Below, piece by piece: positions 1 through 5,982 of a DNA stretch of 10,274 bases. Made by a program: the position numbers and the translations under genes. This stretch comes from an uncultured Armatimonadota bacterium. GTDB lineage: Bacteria > Armatimonadota > Fimbriimonadia > Fimbriimonadales > Fimbriimonadaceae. The stretch covers positions 1 through 10,274 of the forward strand of contig CAMLEL010000043.1 in the NCBI GenBank assembly GCA_946478935.1. The letters are read 5' to 3'. The number at the start of each line of letters is the position of its first letter. Position 1 is the first letter of the stretch. The notes under the pieces are model-generated. The model saw nothing but the letters and a program-made list of their open reading frames with translations, had not been told where the DNA came from and searched no databases.

Positions 1-180
1 GGCGCGGGCCTTGATGGTGATGCCCTTTTCCCGCTCGAGGTCCATGGAGTCCAGCATCTGCTGTCCCATGTCGCGCTCGGCGACGGTGCCAGTCGTCTGC
101 AGGAGGCGATCGGCCAGGGTTGACTTGCCGTGGTCGATGTGGGCGATGATGCAAAAGTTGCGGATATGGGACTGGTCCAT
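1..180 (-). CDS. lepA: Elongation factor 4 (LepA), N-terminal part, runs off the window
   Basis: This is the first 60 codons of the ribosome back-translocase/assembly GTPase LepA (EF-4), a cytosolic translation factor. The protein begins [20 protein letters not shown]. The P-loop (G1) AHIDHGKST lies at about residues 13-21. The stretch after it, ending in [14 protein letters not shown] at residues 47-60, carries the switch I/G2 threonine. The order and spacing match LepA rather than EF-Tu or EF-G. The gene continues beyond position 1, so the G3 motif and the remaining domains are not visible. The ATG at 178-180 is the natural start, because the family normally begins a few residues before the [14 protein letters not shown] block. 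No Shine-Dalgarno sequence precedes it. A TAAAAT hexamer on the minus strand (202-207) could be a -10 element about 20 nt upstream, which would give a very short leader. Identity is very secure; only the promoter guess is weak. Confidence 0.96.
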   Translation of the reverse strand, partial: MDQSHIRNFCIIAHIDHGKSTLADRLLQTTGTVAERDMGQQMLDSMDLEREKGITIKARA

Positions 181-238
181 GGAAGTGGGGAGCGACGGGA
201 GATTTTACCTTCGCGCCTCCATCACATGACCCGATGCC

Positions 239-1033
239 CTAAGGAAGGGATGCTGCGTTTACAAACAGCCCACTGTCCTTCATCACGATAATTTCACCCG
301 TGTCTTTCCAAGACCCATCCACCTTGATCGACCGGGCTGCCAAAGGAATCAACACCGTGCGGCTGCCCTTTGTCAATGCTGCCATTGCCGTCAGCGAATT
401 CCAGCGGTAGCCCCAACCTTTGGCCGACGCCCAGCTATCTAGTCGGACGAACTTCCGTCCCGTCGCGCCATCTCGCAGTTGGGCAATGCTTTTTCCATTA
501 ATAGTGAGGGCGGATGTCGGGCTTAAACGCCGCAGTGCAAGCCGGGCCAGTGCGTGACGCATAACGACTTCAAACTTCTTGGCGTCCTCCCGTCGATTTG
601 GATCCGAGAGGTCGACCGCGCCGGATTTGATGACATCCGCACCCATTCGCATCTGCGCATCGACCCGCTCATATCGGCCGACGATCTTGGTGCGCATAAA
701 GCCCTTCTTGTAATACCAAAGCGAATGGGAGCCGAGATCGACGCCGGAAGGAGAGTCCGGCTTGAACAGCCAGAGCGCCATGTTGTCATGTTGCTCTATG
801 TCCGTGAAAGGTGTGATGGACTCTTTGAGGGAAGGTAAACCCCTTACTCCGATATGTAGAGAAGTCCCATCTGCCGCCCTGCGAAACAGGATTCGCTCTC
901 TCTGCTCACGGTCGAATGGTGGAGAGATGCGTTTATATAGCTCGAAACCGTAGGAATGCAGTAAGTCAATAGGGATAGGCTCAACCGAATCAAGGCTGAG
1001 AGGTAAAATTGAAATAAGTGCTAATTGAATCAT
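239..1033 (-). CDS. Secreted protein with C-terminal copper-amine-oxidase-like stalk domain (full-length copy of tandem pair)
   Basis: 264-residue protein of unknown function. Residues 1-16 (MIQLALISILPLSLDS) look like a short signal peptide, so it is probably exported. Residues 18-145 form a domain shared with the upstream gene, with conserved blocks FDREQRERILFRR (40-52), LFKPDSPSGVDLGSHSLWYY (89-108) and MRTKIVGRYERVDAQMRMGA (113-132). Residues 175-262 resemble the copper amine oxidase N-terminal 'stalk' domain (PF07833 type): INGKS, then FVRLDSWASAKGWGYRWNS, a repeated strand region ending IKVDG, and a final DSGLFVNAASL. These domains usually bind surfaces or sugars and are not catalytic. 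The domain call is from pattern only. The ATG at 1033 is chosen because GGAGGA lies 10 nt upstream and the start matches the paralogue exactly 454 nt away. The frame stays open upstream to 1243, but that part is a shadow of the other copy. It starts 7 nt after the upstream copy stops, so translation is probably coupled. Confidence 0.75.
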   Translation of the reverse strand: MIQLALISILPLSLDSVEPIPIDLLHSYGFELYKRISPPFDREQRERILFRRAADGTSLHIGVRGLPSLKESITPFTDIEQHDNMALWLFKPDSPSGVDLGSHSLWYYKKGFMRTKIVGRYERVDAQMRMGADVIKSGAVDLSDPNRREDAKKFEVVMRHALARLALRRLSPTSALTINGKSIAQLRDGATGRKFVRLDSWASAKGWGYRWNSLTAMAALTKGSRTVLIPLAARSIKVDGSWKDTGEIIVMKDSGLFVNAASLP

Positions 1034-1487
1034 TGTTAAACTATCCTCCGCTAAGATCCGAGAGGTCGACCGCGCCGGATTTGATGACATCCGCACCCAT
1101 TCGCATTTGAGCATCGACCCGCTCGTATCGGCCCACGATCTTGGTGCGCATAAAGCCCTTGTCGTAATACCAAAGCGAATGCGAGCCAAGATCGACGCCA
1201 GAAGGGGAGTCCGGCTTGAACAGCGCCAGCGCCATATTGTCATATTGCTCTTCGTCGACCAGCGGCTTTATGGACTCTTTCAGAAATGAAAGACCCGTTG
1301 CTCCGATATCGAGTGAGGTTCCATCATTTGTTCGCCGAAATAGAATTCGTTCCCTTTGCTCGTGGTCAAATGGCCCTGAGACTCGCTCGTATTTGTCGAA
1401 TCCTAGTTGATCTAATAGATCCATCGGAATGGGATCTGTCAAGGTTGAAAAGCACAATGTAATATAAAAGACCACCAAATGTGTCAT
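601..1487. repeat. Tandem direct repeat of about 433 bp, period 454 bp
   Basis: Positions 601-1033 and 1055-1487 align without net insertions or deletions at an offset of exactly 454. The two start codons (1033 and 1487) and the stretch beginning GATCCGAGAGGTCGACCGCG (601 and 1055) are all in register. Counting by eye, 601-780 versus 1055-1234 differs at about 13 of 180 positions, whereas 781-900 versus 1235-1354 differs at about 39 of 120. The repeat accounts for the paired secreted-protein genes. Homology stops abruptly at 601/1055, which marks a duplication or recombination joint. Confidence 0.85.
1041..1487 (-). CDS. Truncated tandem paralogue of the downstream secreted protein
   Basis: 148-residue protein aligned without gaps to residues 1-144 of the next gene downstream. 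It begins MTHLVVFYITLCFSTLTDP, a likely signal peptide, and carries the same blocks: FDHEQRERILFRR, LFKPDSPSGVDLGSHSLWYY and MRTKIVGRYERVDAQMRMGA. After the shared AVDLSD it ends with only LSGG and a stop. The whole C-terminal stalk domain of its neighbour is therefore missing. The start codon has GGAG about 9 nt upstream (GGAGATAAAATCAATG), so it is probably translated. Its last codons (AGC GGA GGA TAG) double as the ribosome site of the next gene. It could be a decaying duplicate, or a retained single-domain form expressed first in a two-gene operon. The function of the shared domain is not recognised. Confidence 0.65.
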   Translation of the reverse strand: MTHLVVFYITLCFSTLTDPIPMDLLDQLGFDKYERVSGPFDHEQRERILFRRTNDGTSLDIGATGLSFLKESIKPLVDEEQYDNMALALFKPDSPSGVDLGSHSLWYYDKGFMRTKIVGRYERVDAQMRMGADVIKSGAVDLSDLSGG

Positions 1488-1538
1488 TGATTTTATCTCC
1501 GTGCAAATGAGTTATTCCGCGTGCACTTGTATCTATAA

Positions 1539-1544
1539 ATTGTA
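1539..1544 (-). promoter_or_regulatory. Candidate -10 element for the tandem secreted-protein genes
   Basis: On the minus strand this reads TACAAT, a five-of-six match to TATAAT, about 50 nt upstream of the first start codon at 1487. It sits in an A/T-rich patch inside the divergent intergenic region. No recognisable -35 hexamer lies 16-18 nt upstream, so this is only a candidate. Confidence 0.25.
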
Positions 1545-1626
1545 TTCTGTATTCCTGTGGCTGAGGTCGGACATTGCATTTTTTTTGCCGCCAGCTCATT
1601 GACCCGTCCCGCCGGAGTATCGCGCG

Positions 1627-1674
1627 ATGGCTAAATTGAGGAAACTTTTGATCCTTCCCTTCCTGTATTGCTGA
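1627..1674 (+). CDS. Short leader ORF (15 codons) upstream of the thioester-like gene
   Basis: ATG at 1627 opens a 15-codon frame, MAKLRKLLILPFLYC, ending in TGA at 1672-1674. A GGAG sits 9 nt before the ATG, so it looks translatable. The stop overlaps the ribosome-binding purines (GAGGAGAGG) of the next gene, whose ATG lies in the same frame 12 nt after the stop. The peptide is basic then hydrophobic, like the start of a signal peptide. It may be a coupling or leader peptide. Alternatively, it is the original N-terminus of the downstream gene, cut off by an in-frame stop. Both readings are inference. Confidence 0.35.
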   Translation: MAKLRKLLILPFLYC

Positions 1675-1686
1675 GGAGAGGAATCC

Positions 1687-2223
1687 ATGACCAGTCTGTG
1701 TCTCGCATTCGGAATCGTCCCCCTCCTGAGTCCCCAAACCCGGTCGGTTGAGATTCAGTTCGCCCGGCCCGTATCCGGCCAAAACGTGACCGTCATGATC
1801 GATGGCCGCCAAACCCGCACCACCTTCGCCGGCAAGCTCGGATTTCGGGACCAAAACCGCACCTGGCTCTCCCTTTGCGCCGACGTCCGATCTCCGATTG
1901 CCAGCGGCCAGTTCTTCACCGTGCGACCCCGGTTAACCTCCCAGATTGGCGGCCGCGCGACCTTGGCTGGCAACATCGTAGCCAAGTACTTTCGCTCGGC
2001 CAAAACCGCCGACCAATGTGCAGGCTTACAACTCGCGGTCTGGGAAGCCATGGAAGACGGAGGCGAGCATGCCAATTTTGGCGCTGGCCGCTTCCGCGCC
2101 AAAGCGTCCATGTCCGCTCTGGATTACGGTCAGGAATTCTATGAAGCGATCTATGAGGCCCGGGAAGCCGCCTTTCTGGAATCCCAAGATGGCGGCGGCC
2201 AAGATCAGATTTCAACGACCTGA
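1687..2223 (+). CDS. Small exported protein with thioester-domain-like Cys/Gln motifs
   Basis: 178-residue protein. Residues 1-20 (MTSLCLAFGIVPLLSPQTRS) are a weak signal peptide. The body holds a Cys motif, WLSLCADV (Cys64), and a Gln motif, GLQLAVWEAMEDGG (Gln115, Trp119), followed by NFGAGRFRA. A cysteine early and a hydrophobic-Q-x-A-hydrophobic-W motif later is the known signature of internal-thioester (TED-type) surface adhesin domains. The LQLAVWE...GxF pattern is also seen in many exported proteins of the PEP-CTERM kind. If the bond forms, Cys64 and Gln115 would be linked and could attach covalently to a surface nucleophile. No C-terminal anchor (LPXTG, PEP-CTERM helix) is present; the tail is acidic/Gln-rich. 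Start: GAGGAG lies 7 nt upstream of the ATG. The gene is divergent from the tandem secreted genes. That it is a real gene is secure; the domain call is moderate. Confidence 0.7.
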   Translation: MTSLCLAFGIVPLLSPQTRSVEIQFARPVSGQNVTVMIDGRQTRTTFAGKLGFRDQNRTWLSLCADVRSPIASGQFFTVRPRLTSQIGGRATLAGNIVAKYFRSAKTADQCAGLQLAVWEAMEDGGEHANFGAGRFRAKASMSALDYGQEFYEAIYEAREAAFLESQDGGGQDQISTT

Positions 2224-2264
2224 TTGTTTCACCCCTCAATACTAACGGTCATCTGGACTGCCAT

Positions 2265-2312
2265 TTGACAACCTGGTTTCCGTAAAATAGGCCGCCAGAT
2301 TGCCGGTAACCT
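2265..2312 (+). promoter_or_regulatory. Candidate promoter elements before the aminotransferase-like gene
   Basis: A perfect TTGACA -35 hexamer is at 2265-2270. A conventional 17-nt spacer leads only to TAGGCC (2288-2293), a poor -10. A second TANNNT element, TAACCT, is at 2307-2312, six bases before the ATG. That is the spacing expected for leaderless transcripts in some phyla. Neither arrangement is complete, so the TSS is undecided. Confidence 0.3.
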
Positions 2313-2318
2313 ATCGGA

Positions 2319-3542
2319 ATGCCGACCGCCACCACCCCTTCTCTGAGCGAAATCCGGGCTCGATTCCCCTCGCTCTCCAACGGTGAAATCTACATGGATA
2401 ACGCCGGCGGGTCCCAGATCCCTCAAAGCGTGGCCGACGCGGTTCGCGACTACATGCTCACCAGCTACGTCCAAACCGGCGCCGCCTACCCAGCCTCGGC
2501 GAGAGCTACCCAGAACGTTGCCGATGCTCACGCGATGGTGAACACGATCTTCGGCGGTGATGAAGTTGGCAGAACGGTCTTTGGATCATCCAGTTCTACG
2601 CTGTGCCGGATGCTGGCGGATTGCTACGCCGATGCCCTGAAGCCGGGCGATGAAATCATCGTGGCGGAAAGCGGGCATGAAGCCAATGTCGGGCCCTGGG
2701 CCAGACTTGTCCAGCGGGGTCTGACGGTCAAGATTTGGCCAGCCAATCCAGAAACTGGGGTCTGCGAGTTGGCAATTCTACGCGGGTTGATCACCGAACG
2801 CACCAAGGTCTTGGCCCTCGTCCACGTTTCGAACATCCTCGGTCATGTCGAGGATGTTCAACCCTGCATCAAACTAGCTCATAGCGTTGGGGCGAGAGTC
2901 GTTTTGGACGGCGTCGCCTATGCTCCGCACCTTCCGGTAGACGTCGCAGCCCTGGGGGTCGATTGGTACGTGATGTCCTGCTACAAGGTGTTTGGTCCGC
3001 ACATCGGCGCGCTTTTTGGGCGGCATGAGGCATTTGCAGAGCTGACCGGCCCAAACCACTACTTCCTCTCCAAGGATTATCTACCCGCCAAGTTTGAACT
3101 CGGAAGCGCAAATCATGAGTCTTGCGCGGGTTTGCTTGGGCTCAAGCCGTACCTCAATTGGCTGGGTGGCTCCGATGCATTCAATCGGGAATCCGTTCTT
3201 TCCGCTTGGCGGGTCATGGAAGCCTTGGAAACACCATTGACTCAAAGGTTCTTGGACTTCTTGGCGGCCAAGCCAAGAGTGAAAATCATTGGCCGCGAAA
3301 GCGCTGATGCGTCACGAGTGCCGACGATCTCCTTTCTGCATGGTGATCTCTCGCCAATGGATATCGCCAACGCCGCGATGCATGCGGGAATCGGAATGCG
3401 AGCCGGGAACTTCTACTCCGTTCGCTTGCTTGAACGGCTTGGGATCGACCCCGCCACCGGCGTCGCCAGGGTCAGTTTTGCGCACTACAACTCTCTGGAG
3501 GAAGTGGATCGCCTCATCTCGGTTCTGGACCCGATTCTTTAA
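2319..3542 (+). CDS. PLP-dependent class V aminotransferase / cysteine-desulfurase-like protein (VC1184-type)
   Basis: 407-residue cytosolic fold-type I PLP enzyme. In order: a substrate/PLP entry loop YMDNAGGSQIPQSV (25-38), ESGHEANVGPW (117-127, with the PLP-stacking His120), SNILGHVEDV (171-180), VVLDGVAYAPH (194-204, Asp197 for the pyridine nitrogen) and the Schiff-base lysine Lys223 in SCYKVFGPHIGALFG. The C-terminal domain ends ARVSFAHYNSLEEVDRLI. This pattern matches the VC1184 branch of cysteine-desulfurase-like proteins. Arg362 in GMRAGNFYS sits where SufS-type enzymes have a loop with the catalytic Cys, but here no Cys is present. True cysteine desulfurase activity is therefore doubtful, and the substrate is unknown. 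The start at 2319 is the first Met before the conserved block. It has no clear Shine-Dalgarno sequence. The gene is convergent with dapB, three bases apart. Confidence 0.88.
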   Translation: MPTATTPSLSEIRARFPSLSNGEIYMDNAGGSQIPQSVADAVRDYMLTSYVQTGAAYPASARATQNVADAHAMVNTIFGGDEVGRTVFGSSSSTLCRMLADCYADALKPGDEIIVAESGHEANVGPWARLVQRGLTVKIWPANPETGVCELAILRGLITERTKVLALVHVSNILGHVEDVQPCIKLAHSVGARVVLDGVAYAPHLPVDVAALGVDWYVMSCYKVFGPHIGALFGRHEAFAELTGPNHYFLSKDYLPAKFELGSANHESCAGLLGLKPYLNWLGGSDAFNRESVLSAWRVMEALETPLTQRFLDFLAAKPRVKIIGRESADASRVPTISFLHGDLSPMDIANAAMHAGIGMRAGNFYSVRLLERLGIDPATGVARVSFAHYNSLEEVDRLISVLDPIL

Positions 3543-3545
3543 GCG

Positions 3546-4358
3546 CTAGCGGAAGAGAATTTTGTCCAGCCCAACAACGAACCCATTGATTGACCGCACT
3601 TCACGGGTGGCAAGTGCGACACCGCTCATAAATGAAACACGGTCCATCGAGTCGTGACGAACCGTCAACACTTCTCCAATGCGTCCAAAAATAACTTCCT
3701 GGTGCGCCACGTATCCAGGCAATCGAACTGAGTGAATATTCACGTCCTTGTAGGAGCCTCCACGCGCGCCTTCCACCTTGATCGCGGCTCGGGGTTTTCG
3801 AGAAGGTGAGTCCGTTCGGGCTTCCTGGATCATCTCGGCCGTTCGCATCGCGGTTCCGCTTGGGGCATCTTCCTTTCGATCGTGATGCAGTTCGATGATT
3901 TCGCAATCGGGCATCCACTTGGCTGCCATTTCGGCGAACTTCATCATCAACACCGCTCCGATGGCGAAGTTCGGCACGTATATCCCCGAAACGCCGGTCT
4001 CTTGGCAACGAAGTTTAATTTCCCGCAAGTTCGCATCGGCCATGCCGGTGGCTCCGATCACGGGTGAAACCCCACGTTTCAAGGCTGAATCGGCGTGGGT
4101 TGCGGCCCCGCTCGCATGGCTGAAATCAATGAGTACATCGACTTTCGTGCCGTCCAGGGCGGCCCCGAGCTTGTCCTGGACGACGAGGTCTGGCGCTCGT
4201 CCGCCGGCGAACTCGCGGCAGTTCATGCCAACCTTCTCACGATCCACGGCGAGCACAATCTCGATGCCCGGCTCTTGGCTCACCGTCCGCAGGACTTCAG
4301 AGCCCATTCGTCCAGCTGCGCCCACTACCGCAACCCGAATCACGCCACTTTCACTCAT
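3546..4358 (-). CDS. dapB: 4-hydroxy-tetrahydrodipicolinate reductase (DapB)
   Basis: 270-residue NAD(P)H-dependent enzyme of the diaminopimelate/lysine pathway. It reduces 4-hydroxy-tetrahydrodipicolinate to tetrahydrodipicolinate, feeding lysine and peptidoglycan synthesis in the cytosol. The N-terminal Rossmann motif is VAVVGAAGRMG (9-19). The variant GATG (102-105) lies in the nucleotide-binding domain where GTTG is usual. The diagnostic catalytic signature ELHHDRKEDAPSGTA (156-170) is intact, with His158/His159, Lys162 and the SGT substrate loop. The end of the domain, HQEVIFGRIGEVLTVRHDS (219-237), is also typical. Length is normal for the family. The ATG at 4358 has AGGA 8 nt upstream, and that AGGA overlaps the stop codon of the preceding gene. 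It is therefore the last member of a tightly packed minus-strand block. Its stop lies 3 bp from the convergent aminotransferase gene, with no visible terminator hairpin between them. Confidence 0.97.
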   Translation of the reverse strand: MSESGVIRVAVVGAAGRMGSEVLRTVSQEPGIEIVLAVDREKVGMNCREFAGGRAPDLVVQDKLGAALDGTKVDVLIDFSHASGAATHADSALKRGVSPVIGATGMADANLREIKLRCQETGVSGIYVPNFAIGAVLMMKFAEMAAKWMPDCEIIELHHDRKEDAPSGTAMRTAEMIQEARTDSPSRKPRAAIKVEGARGGSYKDVNIHSVRLPGYVAHQEVIFGRIGEVLTVRHDSMDRVSFMSGVALATREVRSINGFVVGLDKILFR

Positions 4359-4367
4359 GCTTTTATC

Positions 4368-5012
4368 CTAAACGCGCCGCAAGATTGTCGGTCCGGATTC
4401 GATCAGGTACGGCAATCCGGAATCGTCGACGAAGGCTTTCGAGGGTCGATCGCCAATCGTTTCAATCTCGTGGGCGGATACGGTTTTACCTCCGATTCGA
4501 ATCGACTTACGGCCTCGATAGACGACCGTCTGCAATTCCCACTGCCGAGCATCCATGTTGAATGTGTAGCTCTTGCAGGATTCGCCGCTCTTGGGCGAAT
4601 CGCGCAGGAACCAGAATTCGCTCACGTTCGATCGTGGAGCCGTGGCAACCAGCGGAATGGTTCGAGTCGACCGCTTGCCACCATCGATCATCACCAGGTT
4701 CGCTCCCTGCTGATCGAACGTCGCGATGATCTGCCTCTGCAGGGCTCCGCCGGGTATGTTGGCATCCAAGAACTTTCTAACCGGCGTTCCGGTGCGATCG
4801 TACGTGTTTTGGGAACGCAGCGATAGGGTCTGGCTGCCGACCTTCAAATCCATCTTGAGATCCACGGTCTTTCCTCCGTCCGGCAGGAGCTTTTGACTCA
4901 GTGAAGCAGTGCCGGCCGACTTTCCCGACATTTCCACGGTGAACTTGGCTTGCGCATGGACTGAACCTGCCAGAAACATGACATGATGCCGAGAGTCTTC
5001 ATTTGCTTTCAC
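4368..5012 (-). CDS. Exported protein of unknown function; probable frameshift inside the signal peptide
   Basis: The continuous frame gives 214 residues from a GTG at 5012, overlapping the previous gene by 14 nt. It begins MKANEDSRHHVMFLAGSVHAQA, a poor signal peptide although it ends in a good AxA-like cleavage site before KFTVEM. The body is mostly beta-strand, with GGALQRQIIATFDQQGANLV mid-protein and VVYRGRKSIRIGGKTVSAHE followed by GLPYLIESG near the end. This resembles periplasmic lipoprotein-like or DUF3108-type beta proteins, but I do not recognise a family. The ATG at 5000-5002 forms a standard ATGA overlap with the preceding stop. It encodes MKTLGIMS in another frame; one extra base near 4980 would join it to MFLAGSVHAQA as a textbook signal peptide. 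The gene is therefore either frameshifted or contains a sequence error. It lies 9 nt before dapB. Confidence 0.7.
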   Translation of the reverse strand: MKANEDSRHHVMFLAGSVHAQAKFTVEMSGKSAGTASLSQKLLPDGGKTVDLKMDLKVGSQTLSLRSQNTYDRTGTPVRKFLDANIPGGALQRQIIATFDQQGANLVMIDGGKRSTRTIPLVATAPRSNVSEFWFLRDSPKSGESCKSYTFNMDARQWELQTVVYRGRKSIRIGGKTVSAHEIETIGDRPSKAFVDDSGLPYLIESGPTILRRV

Positions 5013-5982
5013 TCAAGAGCAGTGCGGCGGCTTCCAGGCCAGACTCGAACGCACGTTCGACGCGACCGGCGCTCAAGCCGTCGCCCGCAAGCACGATACC
5101 ATTGGGTTGACGGTTGACCGACTCAAACACGGCGATGGTTTCCGGCTGACTGTATTTCCAACGTTTCGTATCCACGGCCACGGGGTTTGCAAAGGCGGGT
5201 CCAAACAGTTGGACGACCCACGGCAGGACATCTTTCAAAACCTTCTCGTCATCGGTTTGATAATGATCTTGGCTGTAGGCCGGACTCATCTGAAGAACGA
5301 TGGCAGAGCCGCCTTCCGGTGCCCGATCCGGTGATTTGACCGACTCCAAAGACACCCACGTAAGAGGATGACGCTGCTCCACATCGATCAACGCGTGATA
5401 GGGAGTTTCGGGCAGCGCCTGATCAAATCCCAGCATGATCGACAAGCAGGACCGGTAGCGAACATTCGCGACGGGACGACTTTCCCCAAGCGACCACAGC
5501 AGCAAAGACGACTGCGGAATCGGCGGCGTTAGGATCAGCCGATCGAAGACTTGCCCTTCGACGAGGATCTTGCCATCCTGCCGCTCCAAATGATCGACCG
5601 TGGTGTTCAATCGAATCTCGAGTCCGGCGGCCAGCAGTTTGGCAAGGTAACTGTTGCCAGGACGGTAGGTGAACCGGGGCACTTTGTTGCGGGTGGGATC
5701 GCCGGGCATGGGACGCAGTCCCACATGGGTGAAGATTGGCTTTTCGACTTCGATCAATTCCGACCGGTCGAGTTCCTTCAACATGACCGCCTCGATACCC
5801 AAGCCGCGGGGCGCGATGCTGGTCGCGCCGGTATCGAATACAAAATCGCCTACGTGACGAGTTGCCAGTCTGCCCCCCGGAGCGCGGGACTTTTCAAAAA
5901 TGACCACCGACGCACCTGCTTTGGCCAGTGTGCGTCCCGCCGCGAGGCCGGCAACCCCGGCGCCCACGATCGCGACCCTCAA
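4999..5982 (-). CDS. FAD-dependent oxidoreductase, renalase-like
   Basis: 327-residue flavoprotein. The N-terminus carries the dinucleotide fold VAIVGAGVAGLAAGRTLAKA (3-22), the ribose-binding acidic residue in VVIFEKS (about 30), and the RAPGGRLATR loop that contacts FAD. The C-terminus has GIVLAGDGLSAGRVERAFES (about 295-314), the second FAD-binding motif that closes these enzymes. Length and motif order fit the renalase-like or short amine-oxidase group (COG3380 type). The substrate is unknown. The start is a TTG that overlaps the preceding stop as TTGA, with GGAGG 4 nt upstream. No ATG precedes the Rossmann motif in this frame at a sensible distance, so TTG is the likely start. It is adjacent to a longer FAD enzyme in the same operon, and the two may act on related substrates. 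That link is inference. Confidence 0.85.
   Translation of the reverse strand: MRVAIVGAGVAGLAAGRTLAKAGASVVIFEKSRAPGGRLATRHVGDFVFDTGATSIAPRGLGIEAVMLKELDRSELIEVEKPIFTHVGLRPMPGDPTRNKVPRFTYRPGNSYLAKLLAAGLEIRLNTTVDHLERQDGKILVEGQVFDRLILTPPIPQSSLLLWSLGESRPVANVRYRSCLSIMLGFDQALPETPYHALIDVEQRHPLTWVSLESVKSPDRAPEGGSAIVLQMSPAYSQDHYQTDDEKVLKDVLPWVVQLFGPAFANPVAVDTKRWKYSQPETIAVFESVNRQPNGIVLAGDGLSAGRVERAFESGLEAAALLLSESK

Noticed and set aside
523..789. 88-residue minus-strand ORF similar to the start of the 334-residue frame
   Set aside because: It is the same alternative-frame shadow repeated because the underlying DNA is duplicated.
239..1243. Single 334-residue ORF on the minus strand
   Set aside because: Its first 70 residues are the out-of-frame reading of the upstream tandem copy; the real start at 1033 has a ribosome site and aligns with the paralogue start.
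1366..1854. 162-residue minus-strand ORF spanning the divergent promoter region
   Set aside because: It overlaps two better-supported genes in other frames, and no ribosome site or conserved motif was seen.
4095..4826. 243-residue plus-strand ORF
   Set aside because: Antisense shadow of dapB and the exported-protein gene; a consequence of GC-biased codon use.
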